A stretch of 64,000 bases of DNA from DSYU01 sp964437595. Its GTDB lineage: Bacteria > Chloroflexota > Anaerolineae > Anaerolineales > Anaerolineaceae. The position numbers and the translations under genes were made by a program. Below the pieces are notes generated by a model that searched no databases, was not told where the DNA came from, and saw only the letters and a program-made list of their open reading frames with translations. Every line of letters begins with the position of its first letter. The stretch's first letter is position 1. Positions 51,113 through 61,494 of the stretch are shown in pieces. The stretch covers positions 142,524-206,523 of the forward strand of contig CAYTHO010000001.1 in assembly GCA_964437595.1 (NCBI GenBank), written 5' to 3'.

Positions 51113-51904
51113 TTATCCGCGCAGCTTTGCTTCCCGCTCGAAGAATTCTTGCTCCAAAGCGGGGGTGACCGTATCTGCCTTCACGGCCTTGATGAACTTC
51201 GCCAGGGCGTTGACTTCCAGATCGCGCAGCTTTTGGCCCTTCTCGATGGTGGCGGCGGTGGCATCCCCGGCGTAGTGATCGGGGAAGTTGGCGTACCACC
51301 AGATGCCGGAATAGGCGCCCGGGACGTGAGACAGGCGGTTTAAGGGGTGCGTGCCGGGCTGGACGCGCTCCATGTGGACGAGATCTGCGTGGTTGGCGAG
51401 GCTGATGGAGGTTTCGCATTCGCAGGCGTGGCCGTGAAATTCGCTCTCGACGATGCTTCGATACGCTTTCTCGGCCTCTTCATCATGCGGCGGATTGAAG
51501 TAGTAGAGGGTGTAGGGCTTCTGCTCGTAGAGGCTGGCCTGGGCGAGGAAGGGCAGCAGGTGGGCGTTGCCGCCGTGGGCATTGAGCAAAATGATCTTTT
51601 TGAATCCATTGCGCCCGATTTCGTCCAGCACCGCGCCGATCACCTCCAGGAGGAGCGTTGGTTTGAGGGTGATGGTCCCGGGGAAGCAGCGCGCTTCATA
51701 TATCTGCCCGAAATAAAAGGGCGGGAAGACGACCGCCGCTTCTTTGTCCGCGGCCAGGCAGGCAATCTTGTGCCCGTTGAGGAAATCGGTGCCGAGCGGC
51801 AGGTGTTCAGAGTGCTTTTCGACCACGCCAAAGGCGACAACGCACACGCCGGTTTCTTTGACCGCGGCGGCAAAATCAGTTGAGGTCAGGTGTTCCCACT
51901 GCAT
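51113..51904 (-). CDS. Creatininase-family amidohydrolase
   Basis: This 263-residue protein has EKHSEHLPLGTD (metal-binding Glu/His/Asp), LLNAHGGN and HACECETS (Glu). These creatininase/FAPy deaminase-family ligands position two metals for amide or imine hydrolysis. The substrate could be creatinine-like, mycofactocin-precursor-like or a purine derivative. AAGGAG is before the ATG. A long inverted repeat lies between it and the ABC exporter genes. Confidence 0.85.
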   Translation of the reverse strand: MQWEHLTSTDFAAAVKETGVCVVAFGVVEKHSEHLPLGTDFLNGHKIACLAADKEAAVVFPPFYFGQIYEARCFPGTITLKPTLLLEVIGAVLDEIGRNGFKKIILLNAHGGNAHLLPFLAQASLYEQKPYTLYYFNPPHDEEAEKAYRSIVESEFHGHACECETSISLANHADLVHMERVQPGTHPLNRLSHVPGAYSGIWWYANFPDHYAGDATAATIEKGQKLRDLEVNALAKFIKAVKADTVTPALEQEFFEREAKLRG

Positions 51905-51920
51905 GAAAGGCTCCTTATTT

Positions 51921-51969
51921 ATTGGCTGGTTTTATTGTACGCTTGCGGCGCAGAATAAAACCAGCCAAT
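51921..51969. repeat. Long 16-bp inverted repeat after the exporter operon
   Basis: ATTGGCTGGTTTTATT pairs perfectly with AATAAAACCAGCCAAT, spacer 17 bp. It fills the gap between the ABC exporter stop (51970) and the creatininase start region. It could form a large A/T-rich hairpin, but no T-tract follows. Confidence 0.6.
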
Positions 51970-53814
51970 TTATGCCTCGATTTTCCAGAGCTGGCGCATT
52001 TCCTCGCTGGTCTGAAGCAGGTCTTCGAGCTTACCCTCGGCGCTGACTTTGCCGTCTTTCATCACAATGATGTGGTCGGCGCGGCGCAGGACGGGGCGGC
52101 GGTGGGAAACGACCAGGCAGGTGCGCTGGCCCGGATTTTCAAACAGGCGCTCCCAGAGCTGGCGCTCGGTTTCTACATCGAGGGCGGAAGAGAGGTCATC
52201 GAAGACCAGCAGCTCGGGGTCGCGGATGAGCATGCGCGCGGCGGCGGCGCGCTGGGCCTGACCTCCTGAGAGCTTGACCCCACGGGGGCCGACCAGGGTA
52301 TCCAGGCCGTTTTCCAGTTCGGCCAGGTCGCGCTCCAGCACAGCCAGGCGGGCGGCTTCGGCGATCTCGGCGTCAGATTTATCGAGGCCGAGCAGGATAT
52401 TATTGCGCAGGGTGTTGCTGAACAGGCGCGGAACCTGGGCGGTATAGGCGCAGCGCGGCGGGATGAAGAATTCACCTTCCTTCTCGATTGAGCCGCCGTT
52501 CCAGCGAACCTCGCCCGAGTCCTTGGGCAGCAGGCCCAGCAGCACGCGCAGCAGGGTAGTCTTGCCGGAGCCTACCCGCCCGGTGACCACGGTGAGCTGG
52601 CCGCGCTGGAGGCGCAGGCTGACGTCTTCGATGCCGCTGGCGCTGCCGGGATAGTGGAAGGTGAGGGCGCGGGCTTCGAGCGTTTGCAGGCGGTCGGCGG
52701 GCGCGCGGACGGGGGTTTCGACCTCCGGCGGGGCGCCATCCAGGTTGACGGTGGTGGGCTCGACCAGCGCCTCACGAGGCGCGCCTTCCATCAGGTGGTA
52801 CATGCGCTGGACCGAGACGTTGAGCTGCTTGTAGCGAGCCACGAACTCGCCGTACATGGTGGCCAGGTCGCCCATGCTGTTGAGCAGGTAGACGAAGAGG
52901 GAGAAATCGCCGATAGTGAAGGAGCCGTCGCGCATGGCCTGCCCGGCGAGCAGCAGGATAATGCCGGTGCCCAGGCTGCCCATATTGCGGTAGATAGAAT
53001 GCAGCACCGCATCGAACAGGCGCTCGCGCACGGCGAACCGGCGGCGCTCTTCGTTGATGCCGTTGAAATGGTGGATGACGTTCTTCTCGGCGGTGGCGAC
53101 TTTGATGACCTGCACTGCGCCAAAGAATTCGCCGATAAAGCCGGTCACTTTGCCCGCGGCCTGGCGGCTGGCGATGCGGTACTGCTCGATGCGGCCCGCG
53201 GCGATATTGGCGATGATGCCCACGATCAGCACCGGGGCCAGCGCCAGCAGGGTCACCGAGACGCTGATGCGCACCATCATTACGATGGCGGCGGCGATGA
53301 TGATAACGCCGACCAGCATGTCGTTGCTCCAGATAACGAACAGCGGAATCTCGAACACGTCATTGCGGAAGCGCGAGACGGCCTCGCCGGCGGAATCGGG
53401 CAGGGGGGCGGCCCCGGGGCGGCGCAGGATGTGCTTGAGCAAATTCTTGCGAAGCATGAACGCGCTTTCCGAGAACAGCGGCACGTCGGCCCAGTAAAAG
53501 CCATAGCCGCCGATCACGCGGCCCAGGTAGGCCGCCACGGCCAGCGCCACCACCGTCCAGATGTTGAAGCCGGCAGTGGATTCTCCCGCGAGCATGTCGA
53601 AGAAGGCCTGGAGGATCAGGCCGGGGGCAATCTGCCAGCAGAAGCGGAAGATGGAGACCGAGAGCAGATCCACCAGCCAGAGCACGGGCCGGAAGCGCAG
53701 GTTAGCGAGGATCACGCGCCAGGCGGGCAGGCTGTTGACCGGCTCGCTTTTGAAGGCGGGGCCAGCTTTTCCATTCTTGCCATTGTTGTTGATGCTAACG
53801 GCATCTATGTTCAT
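51970..53814 (-). CDS. ABC exporter half-transporter, degenerate Walker B subunit
   Basis: This 614-residue protein has an N-terminal membrane domain (residues 40-330, five or six TM helices) and an ATPase. The ATPase has Walker A GRVGSGKTT, signature LSGGQAQR, Walker B LLVFDDLSSALD and H-loop VVSHRRP. The catalytic Glu after Walker B is Asp (FDDL). It is the second gene of a pair: the start overlaps the previous gene's stop by 4 bp. With its partner it forms a heterodimeric multidrug-type exporter whose first site is degenerate. It ends at an inverted repeat. Confidence 0.93.
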   Translation of the reverse strand: MNIDAVSINNNGKNGKAGPAFKSEPVNSLPAWRVILANLRFRPVLWLVDLLSVSIFRFCWQIAPGLILQAFFDMLAGESTAGFNIWTVVALAVAAYLGRVIGGYGFYWADVPLFSESAFMLRKNLLKHILRRPGAAPLPDSAGEAVSRFRNDVFEIPLFVIWSNDMLVGVIIIAAAIVMMVRISVSVTLLALAPVLIVGIIANIAAGRIEQYRIASRQAAGKVTGFIGEFFGAVQVIKVATAEKNVIHHFNGINEERRRFAVRERLFDAVLHSIYRNMGSLGTGIILLLAGQAMRDGSFTIGDFSLFVYLLNSMGDLATMYGEFVARYKQLNVSVQRMYHLMEGAPREALVEPTTVNLDGAPPEVETPVRAPADRLQTLEARALTFHYPGSASGIEDVSLRLQRGQLTVVTGRVGSGKTTLLRVLLGLLPKDSGEVRWNGGSIEKEGEFFIPPRCAYTAQVPRLFSNTLRNNILLGLDKSDAEIAEAARLAVLERDLAELENGLDTLVGPRGVKLSGGQAQRAAAARMLIRDPELLVFDDLSSALDVETERQLWERLFENPGQRTCLVVSHRRPVLRRADHIIVMKDGKVSAEGKLEDLLQTSEEMRQLWKIEA

Positions 53815-55586
53815 GCCAGCACCTCCTCTAAACCGGTTTGCAGCAGGCGGTAAAACTGCGAGCCGGGGTCGGCGGCCAGGCCGGCCCGGGCGCCATATTC
53901 ACAGATGTGGCCTTGCTCCAGGATCATAATGTCGTCGGCGCGGTGGACGGTGCCCAGCCGGTGCGCGATGATGATGGCAGTGCGGTCCCGCAGCAGTTTA
54001 TCGATGGCGCGCTCGATGCGCTGTTCGGTGGCGGGGTCGAGGCGCGAGGAAGCCTCATCGAGGATGACCAGGCCGGGGTTGCGCAGGAAGATGCGGGCGA
54101 AGGCCAGCAACTGGCCCTCCCCGGCGGACAGGCTGTGCCCGCCGGTGTCGATCTGGGTATCCAGCCCGGCGGTGAGGCCGCGGTACCAGTCGCCCAGTTC
54201 CAGGTCTTCCAGCACGCGGATGATCTGGTCATCCGGGATGGAGCGGTCGAAGAAGGTGAGGTTGTCACGCACGCTGGCGCGGAAGAGCTGCACTTCCTGG
54301 GTCACCACGCCGATGCGGCGGCGCAGGGCTTCCAGGCTGCCTTCGCACAGGTCCAGGCCATCCACCCGGATGCGGCCCTCGGTGGGGTCGTACAGGCGGA
54401 AGACCAGGCGGGTGAGGGTGGTTTTCCCGCTGCCGGTGCGCCCCAGCAGGCCCAGCACTTTGCCAGGCTGAAGCTGGAAGGTGAGGCCTTGCAAGATGGT
54501 GTCTTCGGTGTTGTAGGAGAAAGTGACATTTTCGAAGTCCAGTTCCAGAGGAAGGGCGCCGCGCGGCGGCTGTGCCGGGATCGGCTCATGCGCGCGACCG
54601 TTGGCCCCGTCCAGCACCCTGGGCTGGATCTTGCGCAGTTCGGTAAGGCGCTGGATGCAGGCCCCGACTTTCTGAAAGCTCTCTACCTGGTGGGTCAACT
54701 GCCAGATAGGGCTTTCGAGCAGGTTGAAGTAATGGACGAACAGGTAGACGGTGCCAATGGTAACGAGGCCGCCCTGGAAAAGCAGGTAACCGGAGGTGAA
54801 GGCGATGAGGTTGCCGATAAGGAGGATGGCGCCCATCGACCAGTGGATGATCTGATCTTTCCACGAGGCTTTGCGGTTGTGGCGGAGGATGTTGGCCTGG
54901 AAGCGGAACAGCTCGCGGATGCTGAAGCTAACCGCGCCGCTGGAGCGGATATCTTCGGTGGCGTTGAGCTGCTCTTCCACAAAGCCAAATAAGTCCGCCT
55001 CGGCCTGGCGCAGGTTCTTCTGATCGACGATGGCGATATCGCGCACGGCGTTGAGGATCATCACCGAGATGACCGCGAAAATACCGAAGGCCAGCCCGGC
55101 GCGCCAGTCCTCGAGCGCCAGCGCGATCAGGATGCCCACCAGCAGCAGGCCGTTGCCGAACAGGGTCACCACCATGGTGGAGAAGAAGGTTGCCAGCTCG
55201 GTCACATCGCCGTCGATACGTTCGATCAACTCGCCGGGGGTGTGGTCGTTATGGAAGCCCATGTCGAGGTTGAGGCAGTGCCAGGCCAGCTCGGCGCGCA
55301 GGGCGTTGGTCGCCGCCCAGGCCACGTTCTCGCCCAGGTAGGTCACGGCAATGGATACTGCTTGCTGGACGATGGCGATGCCGATAAAGGCCGCCGCGGC
55401 CAGGGTGAGCTGGCGCATGGCGCCGCCCTCAAGCGCTGTATCGATAAAGAAGCGCATGATCTGCGGATTGATCACCTGCAGGCCAATGCTGCCCAGCAGC
55501 AGCATCACCAGCAGGGCAAAGCGGCCTTTTTGGGGCCGGATGTGTCGGGAAAGTAGTTCCCAGTATTGACGGAGGGGTAGAGACAT
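53811..55586 (-). CDS. ABC exporter half-transporter, catalytic Walker B subunit
   Basis: This 591-residue protein has an N-terminal membrane domain (residues 20-310) and an ATPase. The ATPase has Walker A GRTGSGKTT, signature LSAGEGQ (not LSGGQ), Walker B LVILDEASSRLD (catalytic Glu) and H-loop IIAHRLG. In a head-to-tail NBD pair this signature pairs with the partner's Walker A and B, so the deviating signature and the partner's Asp lie in one site and leave one normal site. It would export lipids, peptides or drugs. It follows the methyltransferase gene by 93 bp, with hairpin and GATTGAC repeats in between. Confidence 0.93.
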   Translation of the reverse strand: MSLPLRQYWELLSRHIRPQKGRFALLVMLLLGSIGLQVINPQIMRFFIDTALEGGAMRQLTLAAAAFIGIAIVQQAVSIAVTYLGENVAWAATNALRAELAWHCLNLDMGFHNDHTPGELIERIDGDVTELATFFSTMVVTLFGNGLLLVGILIALALEDWRAGLAFGIFAVISVMILNAVRDIAIVDQKNLRQAEADLFGFVEEQLNATEDIRSSGAVSFSIRELFRFQANILRHNRKASWKDQIIHWSMGAILLIGNLIAFTSGYLLFQGGLVTIGTVYLFVHYFNLLESPIWQLTHQVESFQKVGACIQRLTELRKIQPRVLDGANGRAHEPIPAQPPRGALPLELDFENVTFSYNTEDTILQGLTFQLQPGKVLGLLGRTGSGKTTLTRLVFRLYDPTEGRIRVDGLDLCEGSLEALRRRIGVVTQEVQLFRASVRDNLTFFDRSIPDDQIIRVLEDLELGDWYRGLTAGLDTQIDTGGHSLSAGEGQLLAFARIFLRNPGLVILDEASSRLDPATEQRIERAIDKLLRDRTAIIIAHRLGTVHRADDIMILEQGHICEYGARAGLAADPGSQFYRLLQTGLEEVLA

Positions 55587-55679
55587 AAAACCTCGTAAGA
55601 AGTCAATCAGTCAATCAGTGAGCGGTCAATCGGCGAAGGAGGACACCGGGTTTCTAAAGGCGTCCTCTTTTCCGGTCTT

Positions 55680-56711
55680 TCATTTGATCGCGGTGATGGC
55701 GGGGTCGACGGCGAGGCCGTCGATCTCCAGCGGGGCGGGCATCTGCACCACAACTTCCACCAGCGGGCGCAGCAGCGCATCCACCGCTTCGAGGGTGGCA
55801 GGGCGGGCGCCTTCCGGCAGGTGATGGAACAGCTTCTCCGCGAAATCGATGCCGTTGTGGGTGGGGAGGACCTGGGAGAAACCGGTTTCCTTCATCCAGC
55901 GGGCATACGTTTGGCCGGAGGGGTGGGTCAGCGTGCATGCGCGGGTTTCGGTGATGCGGTCGCGCAGGCGGGCCAGGGCGGAGGGATGGAGAGCTTCCCA
56001 ATGGATGCGCTCTTTGCCCGGGCAGAGCAGGCTTAATACCTCCTGAGCGGGCAGGGCAAGCCTGATCTTCGCCATGCGGGCCCGCTCGCCGGGCAGGTCG
56101 CGGGCGTAGAGGGTCAGCCAGGCGGCCTGGTCCCCGGCGGGGTCCAGCTCGATGGCGTTCTCCTGCCCGCCGTGGTAGCGGCACAGTCCCTCGTAGCGGA
56201 TGCGCAGCCTGCCGCCGGGGCGCAGCACGCGGAACAGTTCGGCCAGGGTAGCCTTGGGGTCAGGGGTCTGCTCAACGGACGAAGCCGCCATGACGCCGTC
56301 AAAGCTGGCATCGGGGAAGGGCAGGCGGGCGCCGGGCTGGTAATGGACAAAACTGGCATTGCGGATGCCCATGCGAGCGGCGTTCTGGGCGCACACTTCC
56401 ACCCGCTTGCGCGACCCATCTACGCCGACCACTTCGCCGGCATAGGGGGCTACGATCAGCGAGGGCCAGCCGTCGCCCGGGCCAAAGTCTAACAGGCGCT
56501 TGCCTTCGCCCTGGGTGGCATACAGAAAATCAAGCAGCGCGCCGCGCTCGCCCCAGTGCCATGCGAGGGATGGGTCAAAGGGCTGGTAGATGACGGGCAG
56601 GCAGAACCCGGACTGGGACTCCATCTCATTGTAGAAGAATTCAGTGGAGCTGCAGGGGGTAGGATTCAGGTTGGTTTCAATCCAGTGGATGAGGTCCATA
56701 TCGTATTCCAT
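55680..56711 (-). CDS. Class I SAM-dependent methyltransferase
   Basis: This 343-residue protein has the SAM-binding motif LLDFGPGDGWPSLIVAPYAG, then VVGVDGSRKRVEVC and the post-motif FRVLRPGGRLRIRYEG typical of UbiE-like methyltransferases. The substrate is unknown. It may modify a drug or small metabolite in this gene group. It lies 33 bp downstream of the GNAT gene; translation may start at ATG 56711 (no strong ribosome site) or at the internal ATG a few codons later. The 93-bp gap after it has a GAGGACGCC/GGTGTCCTC hairpin near 55640-55670 and three copies of GTCAATC at 55602-55632. Confidence 0.85.
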   Translation of the reverse strand: MEYDMDLIHWIETNLNPTPCSSTEFFYNEMESQSGFCLPVIYQPFDPSLAWHWGERGALLDFLYATQGEGKRLLDFGPGDGWPSLIVAPYAGEVVGVDGSRKRVEVCAQNAARMGIRNASFVHYQPGARLPFPDASFDGVMAASSVEQTPDPKATLAELFRVLRPGGRLRIRYEGLCRYHGGQENAIELDPAGDQAAWLTLYARDLPGERARMAKIRLALPAQEVLSLLCPGKERIHWEALHPSALARLRDRITETRACTLTHPSGQTYARWMKETGFSQVLPTHNGIDFAEKLFHHLPEGARPATLEAVDALLRPLVEVVVQMPAPLEIDGLAVDPAITAIK

Positions 56712-56744
56712 GATTAATCGCGGCGGCAGGTAGGGATATCTGCC

Positions 56745-57665
56745 CTACAATAGGCGCTTGGCATAATGGTAGGATGGGTCAGCGCGGTGGAAACCGGCGG
56801 ACAGCGCGGCTTTCTGCATGGCGATGTTGTCGCTGCTGGTGCCCAGGCGGGCGGCCTGCAGGCCGCGCTGTTTCATGCGGTGCGCGGCCTCCAGGAGCAG
56901 GGCGCGGGATAAGCCCATGCGCTGAAAATCCGGGTGGGTGGCGACCGGGTCGGTAAAGCCGATTTGCTGGCCGCACAGTGCGATTTCTTCGCGGTTGAAC
57001 GAGCCAAACACGTAGGCAGCCAGCCGGCCATCTGGGGCGACGGCCACCAGGTCGAGCTCGCGGTCGTAGTCGGCTAAAGAGGTCATTGACTGGCGTTCTT
57101 CGATGGTCATATTTTCGGTGCCGAAGCCGGCGCGGTGCAGGGCCACCCAGGCAGGGTTTTCTTCTGGGCCGGTTACCGGGCGGATGATGAAGCCGGGGGG
57201 AAGCTGCGGATCGGCAATCGGGGTTTGCAGATCGCGCTGCATGTGGATGACGAATTCCGCGTCCCGCACGTAGCCGTGTTTTTCAAGCAGGGCGATGCGC
57301 TCAAGTTGGGAAGCAAAAACGCTCGAAGTCAGCTCGGTGGTTTCACAGTGAAAGCTGTCGCGGAAAGCTGCTTCACCCCAGGCGATCATCTGGTCGCCAA
57401 TATCGCTGGTGGTGAACTCCGCGGCGTATTCAAAGGCCAGGCCGGCGTAACCATCGCCATGGTTGATCAGCGCGTAACCGGCAAACTGTCCGCTGTCAGT
57501 CTCCCAGATGCGCGTGGCGGCCTGGATTTTGGGCCGATCCAGCATTTCTTGCAGGTCTACCAGGCAGGGGTAGTCTAATATGCGCTCGGCAGGGCGCTGT
57601 TTGACCAGGTTCAAGATGGCCTGAAGGTCGTGTGTTCCGCGGTAGGGTCGTTGGTTGGTTTCCAT
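56745..57665 (-). CDS. Two-domain GNAT acetyltransferase
   Basis: This 306-residue protein has two GNAT folds. The C-terminal one has GFTDPVATHPDFQRMGLSRALLLEAAHRMK (acetyl-CoA-binding RxxGxG/A-type loop reads QRMGLSRA) and LGTSSDNIAMQKAALSAGF. The N-terminal half is more diverged. It would acetylate an amine, and such tandem GNATs include resistance enzymes (Eis-like or MshD-like) and others. GGAG lies before the ATG. It lies 41 bp after the ABC-F gene, so it is probably cotranscribed with it. Confidence 0.83.
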   Translation of the reverse strand: METNQRPYRGTHDLQAILNLVKQRPAERILDYPCLVDLQEMLDRPKIQAATRIWETDSGQFAGYALINHGDGYAGLAFEYAAEFTTSDIGDQMIAWGEAAFRDSFHCETTELTSSVFASQLERIALLEKHGYVRDAEFVIHMQRDLQTPIADPQLPPGFIIRPVTGPEENPAWVALHRAGFGTENMTIEERQSMTSLADYDRELDLVAVAPDGRLAAYVFGSFNREEIALCGQQIGFTDPVATHPDFQRMGLSRALLLEAAHRMKQRGLQAARLGTSSDNIAMQKAALSAGFHRADPSYHYAKRLL

Positions 57666-57706
57666 TATTGCACTCCATGTGTTTTATAAATGCGAATCGA
57701 TGATCT

Positions 57707-59722
<2,016 letters not shown>

Positions 59723-59764
59723 GATTCCTTCCTCCGAAAAATAAGCTCAACAATAGGTTCTTGC

Positions 59765-59799
59765 AAATAAAACCGGCCGCGGGTTCAAGCCCGGGCCGG
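59765..59799 (-). terminator. Second leader terminator before the ABC-F gene
   Basis: On the minus strand, CCGGCC and CGGG pair with CCCG and GGCCGG, with one bulged C and a 6-nt loop (CTTGAA), followed by TTTTATTT. It ends 42 bp before the ABC-F start and would stop read-through unless antitermination acts. Confidence 0.85.
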
Positions 59800-59828
59800 A
59801 GGAGGCAGGTGTATCTATCTGTCTGCAC

Positions 59829-59865
59829 AAACAAAACGGCCGCGGGCTGGAGCGCACCGCGGCCG
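59829..59865 (-). terminator. First leader terminator before the ABC-F gene
   Basis: On the minus strand, CGGCCGCGG pairs with CCGCGGCCG (9 bp, 11-nt loop), followed by TTTTGTTT. It lies 23 nt after the leader ORF stop. Its left arm is also complementary to the right arm of the second terminator (CCGCGGCCG), so the hairpins can exchange partners. Confidence 0.85.
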
Positions 59866-59888
59866 ATGGGTTTCGTGTAGGTATTCCG

Positions 59889-59981
59889 TCAGCAGGCGCA
59901 CTCCGATAAGGCAAACCAAACACCTCCCCCATTGAGGGCGGTGATGTGGAACTGGTTTACATTGACTAGGACGCGAGCCAT
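59889..59981 (-). CDS. Leader peptide ORF (30 codons) for ABC-F attenuation
   Basis: A 30-residue ORF begins MARVLVNVNQFHIT and ends VWFALSECAC before TGA. AGAGGA lies upstream at a fair distance (9 nt to this ATG). A second ATG at 59986 in another frame would give only MKWLAS and is closer to the same ribosome site. It begins about 30 nt after the expected start of transcription and is followed by two terminators. A stalled ribosome here could free the gene, as in known inducible ABC-F leaders. Confidence 0.6.
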   Translation of the reverse strand: MARVLVNVNQFHITALNGGGVWFALSECAC

Positions 59982-60016
59982 TTCATCGATTCCTCTAAGA
60001 TTCTAATTCTGTTGAC

Positions 60017-60045
60017 AGTTTATCAAGGAAGCAGGCACGTGTCAA
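60017..60045 (-). promoter_or_regulatory. Promoter of the ABC-F operon
   Basis: On the minus strand, TTGACA (60045-60040), a 17-bp spacer and TAAACT (60022-60017). The predicted leader is about 290 nt, which explains the 389-bp gap before the ABC-F gene. Confidence 0.8.
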
Positions 60046-60111
60046 TACCCGCAGGAGAAGTCTAGACTTTTGGGCAGGTAGGGAAGGCGTTTTTATAACG
60101 AGTTAATCCTG

Positions 60112-61488
60112 TTAGGGGTTGTAAGCCAGGCGCTCATCTGCAGCCATCTTGCCCTGGAAATTCCACAGCATAAGCAAAGCAATGATACAGAGAATAACCT
60201 CGGAAACTGCCTCCGAGATCCAGATCCCGGTCAGTGAGAACAGGTTAGAGGCGAGCAGCAGAATCGGCAGCTTGATCAGGATGATGCCCCCCAGGGTGAG
60301 TATCAGCGCTTCTCTGGCCCTGCCAGCCGATTGAAAATATGCCGCCACCATCACCGAAATTCCGCCCAGCGGGTAAGCCAGCGCCATTAACCTTAATGCC
60401 GCCTGTCCTTCGGTGATGATCCTGGGTTCCTTGGAAAGCAGCCCAATCAGCGTTGCCGGGATAAGCAGGCACAGAATGCAGATCAGCAGCCCGTAAACAA
60501 TCGATAAGCCTAGCGAATAGGTGATGGTTGTCCGTACCCGGGCAAAATTCTTTTTGCCGAAGTTGTACCCCAGGATCGGCTGCATGCCCTGTACGATGCC
60601 CGTCTGCGGCGTGTTCAGGCTGGAATAGAGGCGGCTGATAATTGCGAACACACTCAGCGCACTGTCGCCACCAATCACCTTTAAGAGATTGTTCGTAATG
60701 ATGACCATCAGGCTGGCGCTGAGACTCTTGATGAACGATGGGAACCCAATGGCGATGATCTCGCCGATGAGCGGCCAGTTTGGTTTGAAATAAGCCGCCT
60801 TAATGTTGTATGACCGGTTCTTTCGGAAGAAGAAAAAATAGATACTCATTCCGGCGGAGAGGGCCTGCCCCCCAATGACGGTTGCCAGGGCGGCACCGGA
60901 AACGCCCATACGCAGCACGATGATAAACAGCCAGCACAGCAGGGTATTGGCAGCCACCGGGATGATCCACATGGCCGTCGAGTAGCGGATATTGCCATCT
61001 GCCCGGACGATGGTCGAGAAACCGGTGCTGAAGATGGCGCCAAGGAAGATGATTCGCCCATAGGTGATGGCATAGGGCGCGACGCTTTCCGTGGCCCCGA
61101 ACAAGTAGACGATTGGCCGGATGAACAGCGCGCCGAACACGCTGATAATGATCGCCGTGACCCAGAAGATCAGGAAGGTGTTGGCAACTACCCTGGATGC
61201 TCTCTCAGGATTTTTCTCGCCCAGTGCTCGCGAAACGATCGATGCTCCGCCGGCCCCCACTGTGGTAGCAACGCCGCCGAGGGCGATCAAGACCGGAGAA
61301 ATGATCGACGCCCCGGCGGCAGCCAGCGAGTTAATACCCACCGAAAGGAAGTAGGTGTCCGTGACGCTGTAGATGGCATAGACCAGCAACGAAAGCGTGG
61401 TCTGAGAAGACATCTCCCAGAGGAGGCTGCCGATCTTGTCTGTGCCCAGGCGTTCAACCTTGGAAGCGCTTGCCGTGGCGTTTGCCAT
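60112..61488 (-). CDS. MATE-family efflux transporter
   Basis: This 458-residue membrane protein has about 12 TM helices in two halves. MATE features are the first helix YAIYSVTDTYFLSVGINSLAAAG and TVGAGGASIVSRALGEKN. The second half repeats the pattern (PQTGIVQGMQPILGYNFGKKNFARV). It exports drugs or organic cations in exchange for Na+ or H+. Its start is 6 bp from the stop of the APH-like gene, so they are one transcript. Confidence 0.93.
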   Translation of the reverse strand: MANATASASKVERLGTDKIGSLLWEMSSQTTLSLLVYAIYSVTDTYFLSVGINSLAAAGASIISPVLIALGGVATTVGAGGASIVSRALGEKNPERASRVVANTFLIFWVTAIIISVFGALFIRPIVYLFGATESVAPYAITYGRIIFLGAIFSTGFSTIVRADGNIRYSTAMWIIPVAANTLLCWLFIIVLRMGVSGAALATVIGGQALSAGMSIYFFFFRKNRSYNIKAAYFKPNWPLIGEIIAIGFPSFIKSLSASLMVIITNNLLKVIGGDSALSVFAIISRLYSSLNTPQTGIVQGMQPILGYNFGKKNFARVRTTITYSLGLSIVYGLLICILCLLIPATLIGLLSKEPRIITEGQAALRLMALAYPLGGISVMVAAYFQSAGRAREALILTLGGIILIKLPILLLASNLFSLTGIWISEAVSEVILCIIALLMLWNFQGKMAADERLAYNP

Positions 61489-61494
61489 CGATAA

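Noticed and set aside
52654..53853. Long plus-strand frame of 399 codons
   Set aside because: Antisense to the ABC exporter gene with its Walker motifs; His/Asp/Gly-rich low-information translation typical of high-GC shadow frames.
53838..54992. Plus-strand frame of 384 codons
   Set aside because: Antisense shadow of the second ABC exporter gene; no motif and no ribosome site.
59747..59932. 61-codon minus-strand frame through the ABC-F leader
   Set aside because: Runs through both terminator stems, giving a Pro/Arg-rich translation; the 30-codon leader ORF with upstream AGAGGA fits better.
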